Below are positions 40,373 to 49,957 of a stretch of DNA of 64,000 nucleotides, in pieces. Position numbers and translations under genes: made by a program. Origin of the DNA: Pseudomonadota bacterium (lineage in GTDB: Bacteria; Pseudomonadota; Gammaproteobacteria; Pseudomonadales; Oleiphilaceae); the NCBI GenBank assembly GCA_002747395.1, contig PDPE01000039.1, positions 1 through 64,000 of the forward strand, given 5' to 3'. Each line of letters starts with the position of its first letter. Position 1 is the stretch's first letter. The notes beneath the pieces are model-generated. The model had not been told where the DNA came from, ran no database searches, and saw only the letters and a program-made list of their open reading frames with translations.

Positions 40373-41038
40373 TCAGATGCCGTCCTCTTCTGCCAGATTG
40401 GTCAATTTCATATCAAGAAGAACGCGGGGTGAGCTGTCACCTGCCTCCGCCTTGCTTGCTTCGTACGCTTCTTTGGCTTCACCTTTTTTACCCATTGCCA
40501 ATAGAATATCCCCCCTGGTTTCGAGGTAGCTCGCCTGATAGGCTTTATCCGTTGTCGAACTGACCAGCTCCAACGCATCGTCATATTTTTGTTGTGCTGC
40601 CAACACAAGAGCCAACCTCTCTCTGGCCAACGCCTTGAGTCCTCCATCTGCGCTTTCCCGGGCAAGCAGCCAGTTCAATTCCGCTTCAGCACCTTCCAGT
40701 TCATTGGAGTCAACATTGCTTTTGGCCAGCAATAAAGCAGCGAGATGCGAATACCCGCTATCTCCGTACTCGGTTTTGAGCTTTTCACCTAACAGCCTTG
40801 TTGTTGCAGCCGCTTTTTCTTTATCTTGAGAAGCTGCGGCAGATAATGTGGCTTCCAAAAGCTGCTGATAGACGGAGGACGCTTCAAAACGCTTGTTCAT
40901 TTGCTGGTTCTGGTAGGCTTTCCAGCCGAAAACAACTGCCAAAGCCAAACCAATACCTATCAGCAATGAATTGCCGTTATCCTTCCACCACTTTTTAAGC
41001 GCGGCAATTTGTTGTTCTTCAGTGCTTTGATAATCCAC
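40373..41038 (-). CDS. yfgM: YfgM-like Sec-translocon ancillary TPR protein
   Basis: A 221-residue inner-membrane protein with one transmembrane helix at about residues 22-40 (LLIGIGLALAVVFGW) and a periplasmic domain of helical TPR-type repeats. The E. coli homologue binds SecYEG and hands clients to periplasmic chaperones. Its place between hisS and bamB is the usual one. Confidence 0.9.
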   Translation of the reverse strand: MDYQSTEEQQIAALKKWWKDNGNSLLIGIGLALAVVFGWKAYQNQQMNKRFEASSVYQQLLEATLSAAASQDKEKAAATTRLLGEKLKTEYGDSGYSHLAALLLAKSNVDSNELEGAEAELNWLLARESADGGLKALARERLALVLAAQQKYDDALELVSSTTDKAYQASYLETRGDILLAMGKKGEAKEAYEASKAEAGDSSPRVLLDMKLTNLAEEDGI

Positions 41039-41104
41039 TTTTTACTCCTGATTCGTTTTTTTCTTTTTGATCATGCCAATAATAAATTGATTCATTCGAC
41101 TAAT

Positions 41105-42406
41105 TCAGGGCCGTCCCTCTGCCAGCAGTTTGATCGCCACCTCCCTTTCCAGCGTTTGCTGTTCGCCGACAAAAAACCGGCTGCTTTTTTCAGCCCTTAG
41201 CGGTTTTACCGTCAACTTGCCTGCCTGTACTTCATCCTCACCAATCAGAACGGCGACCTTTGCCATGCTTTTATCCGCCTTTTTCATCTGGCTTTTAAAA
41301 CTGCCCCCTCCACAATGAGTCAACACTCTGGAAGGGGTCCGGCTTCTGATTTCATCGGCCACATTCGCGGCATAAGCAGCTATTTTCGGGTCGTCACCCA
41401 CTGCAGTGATGTAAATATCCGCGTGAGAATTAACACTCTCCGGCAACCTGTTTTGGGTCTGAAGCAAGAGAACCAGTCTTTCAATCCCCATCGCAAAGCC
41501 GACAGCCGGTGTTGGCCTGCCACCAAGCTGTTCGACCAGGCCGTCATAGCGCCCGCCAGCACAAACAGTACCCTGGGCACCAAGATCATCGGTTACCCAC
41601 TCGAAAACGGTTTTACAATAATAATCCAGCCCGCGAACCAGCCTGCTGTTCACTTTGTACGGAATGCCCGCGCTATCCAAAAACAGCTTCAAATGATCAA
41701 AATGAGCAACCGATTCCCCGTCAAGATAATCCGCAAAATCCGGTGCTTCAGTCAGTAGCCGTTGCGTGCCCTGATCCTTGCTGTCTAAAATTCTCAACGG
41801 GTTTGATTCAAGCCGGTTCCGGCTTTCCTTGTCCAACTGATCTTTCACGCCTTCCAGATAGTTCACCAGAACCTCTTTATAGCGCGCCCTTGCCTGACTG
41901 GAACCCAGAGAGTTAATTTGCAACTCCACATTCTCCGAGAGCCCCAGTTTTTGCCAAAGCCTTGCCGTAATGCGAATCAGCTCGGCGTCAATATCGGCTC
42001 CGGAGAAGCCAAAGCACTCTACTCCGATTTGATGAAACTGACGGTACCGACCCTTTTGGGGGCGCTCGTGCCGGAACATCGGGCCCGAGTACCAAAGTCG
42101 CTGTGTCTGATTGAAAAACAGCCCATGCTGTTCTCCTGCCCTGACGCAGCCTGCGGTGCCTTCCGGGCGCAGGGTCAAACTGTCTCCGTTTCGGTCTTCA
42201 AATGTGTACATTTCCTTTTCGACGATATCAGTGACCTCACCAATAGAGCGTTTAAACAATTCTGTTTGCTCTACGATGGGCATTCTGATTTCCTGATATC
42301 CGAAGGAATCAAGCACAGAAGCGACTTCACGCTCGATAAACTGCCAAACGGGCGTATCGGGCGGGAGAATGTCATTCATTCCGCGAATTGCTTGTATTTT
42401 GGCCAA
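41105..42406 (-). CDS. hisS: histidyl-tRNA synthetase
   Basis: Charges tRNA-His. The 433-residue class II synthetase begins [11 protein letters not shown] as the family does and shows motif 2 ([15 protein letters not shown]), the histidine-specific [14 protein letters not shown] and motif 3 (GFAMGIERL). The start is a TTG at 42406 with AAGGT upstream, supported by alignment to [13 protein letters not shown]. It begins only 23 bp after rodZ; the ispG gene expected between them is absent. Confidence 0.95.
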   Translation of the reverse strand: MAKIQAIRGMNDILPPDTPVWQFIEREVASVLDSFGYQEIRMPIVEQTELFKRSIGEVTDIVEKEMYTFEDRNGDSLTLRPEGTAGCVRAGEQHGLFFNQTQRLWYSGPMFRHERPQKGRYRQFHQIGVECFGFSGADIDAELIRITARLWQKLGLSENVELQINSLGSSQARARYKEVLVNYLEGVKDQLDKESRNRLESNPLRILDSKDQGTQRLLTEAPDFADYLDGESVAHFDHLKLFLDSAGIPYKVNSRLVRGLDYYCKTVFEWVTDDLGAQGTVCAGGRYDGLVEQLGGRPTPAVGFAMGIERLVLLLQTQNRLPESVNSHADIYITAVGDDPKIAAYAANVADEIRSRTPSRVLTHCGGGSFKSQMKKADKSMAKVAVLIGEDEVQAGKLTVKPLRAEKSSRFFVGEQQTLEREVAIKLLAEGRP

Positions 42407-42429
42407 ATCTGTTACCTTACCTGTCTATG

Positions 42430-43530
42430 TCAAAATTGGCCAAGCGTAAGCTCGGCCCTTTTTTTCCAAACCCGATGGTTATTGAAGTTTACCGGTTCGC
42501 CATTGAACTCCAGTTTCGTTACTGTGGCATCACCAACCACGAGAGTAAATGGGCCTGGCCCGGTATATTTCACCACATCGCCTTTTCTCTTCAAAGCGGC
42601 CACAACGGTTTTGCCCTCTCCATTCTTCAACTGAACCCAGCAATCACCATCGAACTCGGCGCGAATCGAATCTATTCGCTCTTTTAACTTTGACTCAATG
42701 GCTGCCAAAGTGGAAACCGGTTCGGCATCAGAATCCGTTTGCAGTTCTTCGATGCCGATATCCCCAACAACTGAAATCGGGTCTGTTTCCGGCATTTCAC
42801 TTGCGGTTTTGTTTTCACCGGGAGGTGTCGATTGCGCCATTTCCGTATCATTAACGGGTGGGCTGAACACGGGGACTGCTTCAGCAGAGGCATCGTTAAA
42901 GGTTTCCTTTTCCGTCCCGGTACCACTTTCCGGTTCAGGCGATGGAATATCTGCAGACTCGCCAGGCAAAACCGCTACCGGGCTATCCGGCAATCCTGGT
43001 TTCTGAAACGCCTTTTCAGACAAGGAATTATCGGGCATGGGGTTTTCAGACGCGGGGTTTTCAGGTTGAAAAACGGCTGAGCCGGTCTCCCTGGCAACCT
43101 CGAAGCGTTCCGGATCGGTGTATTCCCGGGTGGTCAACCCGAACAGTATATACCAGGCAGCGATGGCTCCAACAAGAATTACGGCCAATGCCGGCAAGAT
43201 CCAGCTTTTGCGGTGAGCTTTTTCGGACACATTTTCCGATGCTTTCTGGCTGCTTGTATTGCGTTCCAACAGTATTTGTTCGAGTTGGGGCAGCACCTGC
43301 CCTTCAGGCAGCCCGACCAGCGCCGAATAGGACTTGACATAGCCCTTGAGAAAAATATCACCGTTAATTTCCGAAAAATCATTCACCTCCAGCGACTGAA
43401 CAACCGATGGTCTGAGGTGCAACTGTTCAGCGACATTTTTAATCGAGATACCTTTTGCTTCGCGAGCTCTGCGGAGCATTGAACCAATGTCAGCCAAACT
43501 GTCAGTGGTTCTTGACACACTCTCATTCAT
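42430..43530 (-). CDS. rodZ: cytoskeletal protein RodZ
   Basis: Membrane-linked partner of MreB in rod-shape maintenance. The 366 residues comprise an N-terminal Xre-type helix-turn-helix (about 10-75), a basic juxtamembrane segment, one transmembrane helix (about 112-130, ILPALAVILVGAIAAWYI), a Pro/Glu/Ser-rich periplasmic linker with short ENPxxEN-type repeats, and a C-terminal beta domain (about 285-366, DCWVQLKNGEGKTVV). It overlaps the pilW stop by 8 nt. Confidence 0.92.
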   Translation of the reverse strand: MNESVSRTTDSLADIGSMLRRAREAKGISIKNVAEQLHLRPSVVQSLEVNDFSEINGDIFLKGYVKSYSALVGLPEGQVLPQLEQILLERNTSSQKASENVSEKAHRKSWILPALAVILVGAIAAWYILFGLTTREYTDPERFEVARETGSAVFQPENPASENPMPDNSLSEKAFQKPGLPDSPVAVLPGESADIPSPEPESGTGTEKETFNDASAEAVPVFSPPVNDTEMAQSTPPGENKTASEMPETDPISVVGDIGIEELQTDSDAEPVSTLAAIESKLKERIDSIRAEFDGDCWVQLKNGEGKTVVAALKRKGDVVKYTGPGPFTLVVGDATVTKLEFNGEPVNFNNHRVWKKRAELTLGQF

Positions 43531-44329
43531 TGCTGGTTGATTTCCTGTATAGTTTATACTCTTGCGAATCCGGATAAAGCACCCTTAACAAATCGGAATA
43601 GCCTGACTTCAGTTGCTGATTATGGTAATGATCAGCCAGTTGAATGCCCAGATACAAACTGCGGGGAGAATGTGTAATACCGTTATCCTTTCCCAACAAG
43701 CTGATAAACTTGTTGTAGTAGTGCTGGGCCTTGCTGTATTCCTGGTCCTTTATCAGTTCTGTGGCAAGCGTGAGCAGTATATCCGGCTGCATGCTATCCA
43801 GAACGAGTGATTTTTCGTAAGCCTTGAGCATGAGCTCCCTTTTGTTCAGCTTGTTCGCGCACAATGCCATATTGATAAATATTTGCGAACGGGAGGGGAA
43901 CGCGGTATCCAGGGAGGCGATTTTGAACGAATCATAGGCTTCCTGATACTTGCCTGTGGCGTAAAGAAATGCAGAATAATAGGTTCTGCCCCTGGTGAAA
44001 GAAGGGTCATATTCAAGACTTTTCAGGAACCGCTCCTCGGCCAGATCATTTTCACCTTCGTTTTGATATACCAACCCCAGGGCAGCGTTGGCACCAGCAC
44101 TTTCGGGATCAATTTCCAATGCCCGTTTCAGGTGCTTTCTGGCACGCTCCATGTTGTTCCGTTTAATATAGGCCAGGCCTAACTGAATATAGGCGGTTAA
44201 CGCTTTTTCACTATCCTTTTTGGCGCCATACGGTGAGTCAGTCGTGGTCACACACCCCGCGAAAAAAACAACGGGCAACAGGAACAATACGCGAACAATC
44301 AATACCCTAACTTTTCTCATGCGATGCAA
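43523..44329 (-). CDS. pilW: type IV pilus biogenesis lipoprotein PilW/PilF
   Basis: Outer-membrane lipoprotein pilotin that helps assemble the PilQ secretin. I start at a TTG at 44329 because AAAGGA lies 6 nt upstream; the ATG three codons further on is the alternative. A signal peptide ends in the lipobox FAGC. The mature part has at least six TPR units (AYIQLGLAYIKRNNMERARKH, ANAALGLVYQNEGENDLAEE and so on). Position between rlmN and rodZ is as in Pseudomonas. No other pilus gene is in the window. Confidence 0.88.
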   Translation of the reverse strand: MHRMRKVRVLIVRVLFLLPVVFFAGCVTTTDSPYGAKKDSEKALTAYIQLGLAYIKRNNMERARKHLKRALEIDPESAGANAALGLVYQNEGENDLAEERFLKSLEYDPSFTRGRTYYSAFLYATGKYQEAYDSFKIASLDTAFPSRSQIFINMALCANKLNKRELMLKAYEKSLVLDSMQPDILLTLATELIKDQEYSKAQHYYNKFISLLGKDNGITHSPRSLYLGIQLADHYHNQQLKSGYSDLLRVLYPDSQEYKLYRKSTSNE

Positions 44330-44380
44330 CCGTGTTCCTTTAGCGTTTGAAATCAACTTGTTGAAGGAAAGGCTCCAGGC

Positions 44381-45487
44381 TCACATCGCCTGGGTAAGTG
44401 GTATATACCTTTCACTTCTTCTGGTTCTGTCTTCGACCATTCCAACCAATTGGCCGCAGGCCGCATCAATATCATCACCCCGGGTGGAGCGTACCGTAGT
44501 TACCAGGCCATTTTTTAACAAACTGTTCTTGAAAAGTTCGACCTGGTTTTTATCCGGCTTTTGGTAGCCACTTTGTGGAAACGGGTTGAAAGGGATCAAG
44601 TTTACCTTACATGGCAGAGAGCCAAGAATTTTTGCCAGTTTCCGCGCATGTTCGGGTTGATCATTGAGCCCTTTTATCAGCGTATACTCGACCGTGATTT
44701 TCCTGCGATCGGGCAGTTTGTCAAGATAACGGTGGCAGGCAGCCAACAATTCCCGAATAGGCCACTTTTTATTGATCGGAACCAGAGTATCGCGCAGGTC
44801 ATCGGTGGGAGCGTGCAATGATATTGCCAGTGAAACGTCGGTGACATCACCAAGCCTGTCTATCGCGGGAACCACGCCTGCTGTACTCAAGGTTAAACGA
44901 CGTTTGGATATACAGTAACCAAAGTCATCCATCATAATATCCATTGCGTCGACCACATTGTCGAAATTCATCAGGGGCTCACCCATACCCATCATGACAA
45001 TATTGGTAATGGGTTTTTCTTTGGTTCGATCCCAGCCACCAAACGAACGCAAGGCGACCCACACCTGCCCGATAATTTCGTGAGCTGACAGGTTGCGATT
45101 AAACCCTTGTTTTCCGGTAGAACAAAAACTGCAATTGAGTGTACAGCCTATTTGTGAAGACACACACAATGTGGCGCGACCCGCCTCAGGAATAAGCACG
45201 GTTTCGATGCTGCTTCCGCCATCCATTCGCATCACCCATTTACTGGTGCCATCGGAAGAGACATTGTGGTAAACGACTTCCGGTTCACGGACTTCGGCAA
45301 CTTCAGCAAGCCTGGCGCGTAATGATTTGCTGATATTGGTCATCTGTGAAAAATCGGAAACACCAAACTGATGGATCCATTGCACAACCTGATTGGCTCG
45401 AAATTTTTTCTCTCCAATGGATTCAAAGAATTGCTCCATTTTTGAACGGGGCATTCCGAGCAAGTTCTGTTTTGTGTTTTCTACCAT
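44381..45487 (-). CDS. rlmN: 23S rRNA A2503 / tRNA A37 C2-methyltransferase RlmN
   Basis: A radical-SAM enzyme that methylates C2 of adenine in 23S rRNA and some tRNAs. I start at the ATG at 45487, with AGGG upstream; the frame stays open 39 codons further but that part overlaps a terminator hairpin. The 368-residue protein has the cluster motif [11 protein letters not shown] (CxxxCxxC), the [13 protein letters not shown] segment and the C-terminal catalytic cysteine in DIDAACGQL. pilW follows after 51 bp. Confidence 0.95.
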   Translation of the reverse strand: MVENTKQNLLGMPRSKMEQFFESIGEKKFRANQVVQWIHQFGVSDFSQMTNISKSLRARLAEVAEVREPEVVYHNVSSDGTSKWVMRMDGGSSIETVLIPEAGRATLCVSSQIGCTLNCSFCSTGKQGFNRNLSAHEIIGQVWVALRSFGGWDRTKEKPITNIVMMGMGEPLMNFDNVVDAMDIMMDDFGYCISKRRLTLSTAGVVPAIDRLGDVTDVSLAISLHAPTDDLRDTLVPINKKWPIRELLAACHRYLDKLPDRRKITVEYTLIKGLNDQPEHARKLAKILGSLPCKVNLIPFNPFPQSGYQKPDKNQVELFKNSLLKNGLVTTVRSTRGDDIDAACGQLVGMVEDRTRRSERYIPLTQAM

Positions 45488-45543
45488 TGTCCCTACACCA
45501 GCATCATACAAAAACGGCAAGAATCTGTTCTGCCCCAAATACA

Positions 45544-45580
45544 CAAAAGTCAGGTTAGCCCAACAGACCAACCTGACTTT
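45544..45580 (-). terminator. ndk terminator
   Basis: On the minus strand, AAAGTCAGGTT and AACCTGACTTT form an 11-bp stem with a 13-nt loop followed by T4. It separates ndk from rlmN. Confidence 0.55.
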
Positions 45581-45664
45581 CGTAAACCCCTCACACCAAG
45601 GCACCCTGAATACAGAAGTATTCGAGCCCTAAAATCAGACTACCTGTGAGCCCTGAAAACAGAA

Positions 45665-46093
45665 TTAACCTCTGGGGCAAATTTCCTCGTCTGCAAAAAA
45701 GTAGGCGACTTCCCGCTCGGCAGAGGCAGCAGAATCAGAGCCATGCACTGCATTTGCGTCTATGGATTCAGCGAAATCGGCGCGTATGGTTCCGGCAGCC
45801 GCTTCCCTGGGGTTGGTCGAACCCATCAAGTCCCGGTTCGCCGCAATTGCGTTTTCTCCCTCCAGAACCTGAATCATTACCGGCCCGGAAGTCATAAATG
45901 CAACCAGATCGGCAAAAAATGGACGCTCTTTATGTTCGGCGTAGAAACCTTCGGCCTGCTTTTGGGACAGGTGTACCATTTTCGCCGCAACAATGTTAAG
46001 ACCCGCATCTTCAAAACGTGCATAGATTTTACCGATTACGTTTTTTCCAACCGCATCAGGCTTAACAATCGACAGGGTGCGCTCTATAGCCAT
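45665..46093 (-). CDS. ndk: nucleoside diphosphate kinase
   Basis: Balances nucleoside triphosphates through a phosphohistidine. The 142-residue protein is of normal length, starts [15 protein letters not shown] and carries the catalytic histidine in NAVHGSDS. It has its own promoter (TATAAT at 46138-46143) and terminator, so it is probably monocistronic. Confidence 0.97.
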   Translation of the reverse strand: MAIERTLSIVKPDAVGKNVIGKIYARFEDAGLNIVAAKMVHLSQKQAEGFYAEHKERPFFADLVAFMTSGPVMIQVLEGENAIAANRDLMGSTNPREAAAGTIRADFAESIDANAVHGSDSAASAEREVAYFFADEEICPRG

Positions 46094-46137
46094 TCGTTCT
46101 TACTCCAAAATGAACAATACCAAAATTCAGAGCGGGG

Positions 46138-46143
46138 ATTATA
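46138..46143 (-). promoter_or_regulatory. ndk -10 element
   Basis: A perfect TATAAT on the minus strand 45 bp before the ndk ATG. The -35 region (TGTAAT at 17 bp) is poor. Confidence 0.4.
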
Positions 46144-46215
46144 CGCTTCTTTCGTATAAAATTACACTATCGATTCTTACATTATTATTGCCGGCGAAGC
46201 GTGCTGTTTACCGGC

Positions 46216-47364
46216 CTAACACAAGTCAGTGTAGCATTTCACCACTTTATCGGCGGCTTCTTCCACCTGTTCAACCGTGGTAAATCTGCCAAAAGAAAAA
46301 CGAAGACTGCTGTTGGCCAACAAATCAGACAACCCCATTGCCTTGAGCACAAAGGATGGTTCAACACTGGCCGAGTTACAGGCTGAACCGGAAGATACAG
46401 CCAGCCCGTTCAGTCCGAGCAGCATAGTCTCACCATCCACACCTCGAAAGGATACATTGGCAATCCCGTAAAATTGGCAGTCGGGGTCTCCATTGATCTG
46501 AATCCCCTCTACAGCCATCAGTTTTTCCAAAAACAACGACTTGAGACCGGAAATATGTTGCGCATCTTGCTCGTACCGCTCTTTTGCCACCTCCAGGGCC
46601 TGACCGAGACCAACAATCTGGTGAGTTGCCAAAGTGCCGGATCGCATCCCGCGTTCGTGACCTCCCCCGTGTATCTGTGCCTCGACCTTTACACCTGAAG
46701 AACGATTGACATAAAGAGCACCAATTCCTTTGGGGCCATAAATCTTGTGTGCACTGATTGACATCAGGTCTACATTCAGCTCGCTCAGATCGATGGGCAA
46801 CTTGCCGGCAGACTGTGCTGCATCGACGTGAAAAAAGGCAGGATGGTCTTTCAAAACATCGCCCAGTGCCTTTATGTCGTTGATTGCACCGGTTTCATTG
46901 TTTACGTGCATGAGAGATACCAGGCAAGTCTGTTCAGTCAACGCATTTTTTAACTGATCACCACTGATTACACCGCCCTTCGACGGCTTCAGATAAGTCA
47001 CCACACAGCCTTTGGATTCCAGGTAGGCACAGGTATCCAATACCGCCTTGTGCTCGATCGCAGAGGTAATGATGTGCTTGCCAACAGAATCTGTCGCACC
47101 AATAACCCCTTTGATTGCCAGATTATCAGACTCGGTAGCGCCGGAAGTCCAAACAATTTCTCGCACCTCACAACCAATCGCTTCGGCCACCTGTTTCCTG
47201 GCCTGCTCAACCAGTTGCTCTGCTTGCCAGCCAAAAACATGGGATCGGGAAGCAGGATTACCGAAGGTTCCATCCATTTCAAGGCATTGAGTCATTTTTT
47301 CTGCTACAACGGGATCCACCGGTGTAGTCGCCGCATAATCCAGATAAATCGGGGAAGAATTCAT
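46216..47364 (-). CDS. iscS: cysteine desulfurase IscS (lacks C-terminal tail)
   Basis: PLP enzyme that takes sulfur from cysteine for Fe-S clusters and tRNA thiolation. It follows E. coli IscS closely from [14 protein letters not shown] on, with Lys207 ([10 protein letters not shown]) for [18 protein letters not shown] and the persulfide Cys329 in [10 protein letters not shown]. It is 382 residues against 404 in E. coli: it stops at the helix before the tail that in E. coli contacts IscU. iscR lies 139 bp upstream, but no iscU, iscA, hscBA or fdx follows; the next gene is ndk. Its role may be mainly general sulfur supply, or the scaffold genes lie elsewhere. Confidence 0.9.
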   Translation of the reverse strand: MNSSPIYLDYAATTPVDPVVAEKMTQCLEMDGTFGNPASRSHVFGWQAEQLVEQARKQVAEAIGCEVREIVWTSGATESDNLAIKGVIGATDSVGKHIITSAIEHKAVLDTCAYLESKGCVVTYLKPSKGGVISGDQLKNALTEQTCLVSLMHVNNETGAINDIKALGDVLKDHPAFFHVDAAQSAGKLPIDLSELNVDLMSISAHKIYGPKGIGALYVNRSSGVKVEAQIHGGGHERGMRSGTLATHQIVGLGQALEVAKERYEQDAQHISGLKSLFLEKLMAVEGIQINGDPDCQFYGIANVSFRGVDGETMLLGLNGLAVSSGSACNSASVEPSFVLKAMGLSDLLANSSLRFSFGRFTTVEQVEEAADKVVKCYTDLC

Positions 47365-47503
47365 ATATTACCCTGTTCGAAAATCAAATAGACAAAAGAG
47401 GGCCAAGTATACGGAATGAAAACAAAAATGAAATGGGAAAGGCTCTTAAATGTGAGCCTTGCCCCGCACGGCAAGCAGAACCGACCGGGGCAAATCAATT
47501 TAA

Positions 47504-48046
47504 CTAGCTTACCTCTGCATCGATCAACAAGGAAAGATCGCGCAATGGATGCAAGTGTGCGTGTGAGTGAGGGTGTGAATGAGAGTGTGAGTGAACCCCG
47601 ATGGGCTGTATCTTGTTGTTTTGCCGGTCCGCAATGGCTTGAACATTCCGGTTTTTCATCAGGTCGTACAAACTGATTGCACTGAGGAACTGATGAATCT
47701 GTTTACTTAAATCTGCCCACAGATAGTGAGTCAGACAGATTTCTCCATCCTGGCAATTACCCTGTTGCTTGCAGCGGGTCGTATCTATTGATTCACTGAC
47801 AGCGTCCACAACCTGGGCAATATAAATATCGGCTTCATCCCGCCCGAGCAGGTATCCTCCCCCGGGGCCGCGAATACTTCTCACAAGTGACTGTTTTCTG
47901 AGCTTGGCAAAAAGTTGCTCCAAATAGGACAGGGAAATCCCCTGGCGCCTTGATATATCTGCCAGACTGACCGGACCATCCTGACTATGCAGAGATAAAT
48001 CCAGCATCGCCGTAACAGCATAACGCCCTTTTGTAGTTAGCTTCAT
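47504..48046 (-). CDS. iscR: Fe-S regulator IscR with histidine-rich tail
   Basis: Rrf2-family repressor whose [2Fe-2S] state reports cluster supply. The first 140 residues match E. coli IscR: winged helix ([30 protein letters not shown]) and ligands Cys92, Cys98, Cys104 and His107 in [20 protein letters not shown]. Unlike the 162-residue E. coli protein it has 180 residues, with eight histidines alternating with Ser/Pro/Ala/Leu at residues 152-166. The gene is preceded by a promoter overlapping a recognisable IscR type-1 site. Confidence 0.93.
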   Translation of the reverse strand: MKLTTKGRYAVTAMLDLSLHSQDGPVSLADISRRQGISLSYLEQLFAKLRKQSLVRSIRGPGGGYLLGRDEADIYIAQVVDAVSESIDTTRCKQQGNCQDGEICLTHYLWADLSKQIHQFLSAISLYDLMKNRNVQAIADRQNNKIQPIGVHSHSHSHPHSHAHLHPLRDLSLLIDAEVS

Positions 48047-48119
48047 ATCATTTCGCTCGCACCCGCCTCAAAGTGACTGTTTGTTAAAATCAAGAGGCTC
48101 GTTTCTCGTCTGAGAGGAA

Positions 48120-48148
48120 ATTATGTTATAGCCAGGTAAATCAGTCAA
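48120..48148 (-). promoter_or_regulatory. iscR promoter
   Basis: On the minus strand TTGACT (48143-48148), 17 bp, CATAAT (48120-48125); each hexamer matches consensus at five of six positions. Confidence 0.7.
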
Positions 48149-48152
48149 GCAT
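48128..48152 (-). promoter_or_regulatory. IscR type-1 binding site
   Basis: By eye, 21 of 25 positions fit the type-1 consensus ATASYYGACTRWWWYAGTCRRSTAT. It covers the iscR -35 and spacer, so holo-IscR should repress its own promoter as in E. coli. Confidence 0.7.
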
Positions 48153-48161
48153 TACCTTAAT

Positions 48162-48180
48162 CTTAATGATAATGATTCCG
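48162..48180 (-). promoter_or_regulatory. Fur-box-like sequence upstream of iscR
   Basis: Repeated AATGAT hexamers; about 12 of 19 positions match the Fur consensus. It sits about 50 bp upstream of the predicted iscR start site. Confidence 0.35.
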
Positions 48181-48245
48181 CTTTAAATTCCGGGGCTGCA
48201 TCTGAAAGTAGCAAACAGAGCGCATTTCAAACACCGGGCCTCGCA

Positions 48246-49025
48246 CTACCCGTTTACTTTCTCGGGTATCACCTCTTGCACGCCATCAAAATCTGAATCA
48301 CAGATCGGAGGAACCCTGGGATCTGTATAGTTCTTGTCAAGTTTCCTGATGGCGTTGCACATGGTTTCCATACGTTCATCCACCAGGTGCATATGATCCA
48401 GCATGCTTCGTATGGATCGGGCGACAGGGTCCGGCATATCATCACTCAAACCGTAGGCATCGAATCCGATTTTCTCTTCCATCTGTCGCCGCCTCTCTTC
48501 TTCGTGCGACTCATCACTCACAATAACACGTCCGGGAATACCTACAACAGTAGCGTGAGCCGGAACGGGCTTGGTTACTACCGCATTCGACCCAATCTTG
48601 GCGTGCGCCCCCACCTCGAAGGGGCCAAGCACCTTGGCGCCGGCACCAACAACAACATTATGCCCGAGAGTGGGGTGTCGCTTGCCCTTGTTCCAACTGG
48701 TTCCCCCCAGGGTAACCCCCTGATAGAGGGTAACATCATCACCAATAATGGTTGTTTCACCAATGACAACGCCCATACCATGATCGATAAAAAAACGCCT
48801 TCCTATTTGTGCATTGGGGTGAATTTCAATACCGGTTAGCCAGCGACTGAATGTAGACAATGCCCTGGCTATCCATTTAAACCCGTTTAGCCATAAAACA
48901 TGCGCCAGGCGATGAAATATCAGTGCATGCAACCCGGGATAGTTCGTTAGAACATCAAATGCACTTCTTGCTGCCGGATCACGGTCAAACACACTACCAA
49001 TATCTTCTTTAATTCGAGAAAACAC
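48246..49025 (-). CDS. cysE: serine O-acetyltransferase CysE
   Basis: Makes O-acetylserine, the cysteine precursor. The 259-residue protein has an N-terminal helical domain (residues 1-60) and a left-handed beta-helix of hexapeptide repeats with the catalytic [22 protein letters not shown] region and GVTLGGT. It lies 20 bp downstream of trmJ, and iscR follows, as in Pseudomonas. Confidence 0.95.
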   Translation of the reverse strand: MFSRIKEDIGSVFDRDPAARSAFDVLTNYPGLHALIFHRLAHVLWLNGFKWIARALSTFSRWLTGIEIHPNAQIGRRFFIDHGMGVVIGETTIIGDDVTLYQGVTLGGTSWNKGKRHPTLGHNVVVGAGAKVLGPFEVGAHAKIGSNAVVTKPVPAHATVVGIPGRVIVSDESHEEERRRQMEEKIGFDAYGLSDDMPDPVARSIRSMLDHMHLVDERMETMCNAIRKLDKNYTDPRVPPICDSDFDGVQEVIPEKVNG

Positions 49026-49045
49026 GCTTAAATTCCACCCTGATT

Positions 49046-49861
49046 TTATCGTTGAACTGTATTTCTTGCCGCTTTTTCCGTTGCGGTCAAAATACCTCGC
49101 AAAATATTCACTTCCATCCTGCCCAGTCTGCAGCGCAAATAAAGGCGACGTATTCTGGCCATCAGCTGTCTGGGGTTACCGGGATCATAGTAGTCAATGG
49201 CTGTCATTGTACGCTCTAAATGAGCCAGAAACATCTCGGTTTCCTGCATTGTTGCCGGCTCATCATCCCAGCTGTTTTCAGTTATGCTATTTGCCCCGGC
49301 GCTTATGGTATCCGCCCCGGGAATCTGTTCAACACCCTGTTGATCTTCTCTATTCTGTCGGCTTTCCAGATACGCCATGCGGAGTTCGTAACTGAGTACC
49401 TGCACGGCCATCGCCAAATTCAAAGAGGTGTATTCAGGGTTTGCGGGGATAAATACATGCGTGTGGCAGCGCTGGAGTTCTTCGTTGCTTAACCCCCTGT
49501 CTTCCCGACCAAAAACCAGGGCGATTTGCTCGCCGGTTTCTTTACCGGATCGCTTGCAGACTTCCGCCGCACAAACCCTGGGAGTAATGCAGGGCCAATC
49601 GATTCTGCGACTTCGGGCACTGGCCCCGACCACAAACGAACATTCGCCGATCGCCTCTGAAAGCGAATCAACGACTCTTGTGTTTTGTAACACGTCTCCG
49701 GATCCGGCAGAACGACCAATTGCCTCTTCGTTATCCCACCTGGCCCGGGGAGACACCAGATAGAGCGTTTCCAGCCCCATATTTTTCATGGCTCTTGCCA
49801 CCGCGCCTATATTGCCCGAATGGGAAGTTTCCATCAGCACAACACGCACATTTTGATACAT
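49046..49861 (-). CDS. trmJ: tRNA (cytidine/uridine-2'-O-)-methyltransferase TrmJ
   Basis: SPOUT-fold enzyme that methylates the ribose at position 32 of tRNAs. The 271 residues include the SPOUT domain (residues 1-165, with [28 protein letters not shown] and the trefoil-knot end [18 protein letters not shown]). The C-terminal extension of about 100 residues is specific to TrmJ. It is divergent from suhB with 96 bp between. Confidence 0.92.
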   Translation of the reverse strand: MYQNVRVVLMETSHSGNIGAVARAMKNMGLETLYLVSPRARWDNEEAIGRSAGSGDVLQNTRVVDSLSEAIGECSFVVGASARSRRIDWPCITPRVCAAEVCKRSGKETGEQIALVFGREDRGLSNEELQRCHTHVFIPANPEYTSLNLAMAVQVLSYELRMAYLESRQNREDQQGVEQIPGADTISAGANSITENSWDDEPATMQETEMFLAHLERTMTAIDYYDPGNPRQLMARIRRLYLRCRLGRMEVNILRGILTATEKAARNTVQR

Positions 49862-49957
49862 ATTACTTGCCCGCTATATTTTATACAGATGTACTTAATC
49901 TTTCGTTATTTTGGTAGAATACGCCGAATTTACACTAGCCAACAGGTCTCTTTTGCC

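Noticed and set aside
41918..42634. 238-residue plus-strand ORF over the rodZ-hisS junction
   Set aside because: Antisense to both genes; I considered it as a relic at the missing ispG site but it shows no IspG motif.
46216..47364. IscS called as a truncated pseudogene
   Set aside because: All catalytic residues are intact, the frame is uninterrupted and the end is at a natural helix boundary, so a shortened but functional enzyme is more likely.
47549..47593. GTGTGA-type repeats in iscR as a CRISPR or microsatellite only
   Set aside because: The units are short and uneven without spacers, and they are read in frame as the histidine tail of IscR.
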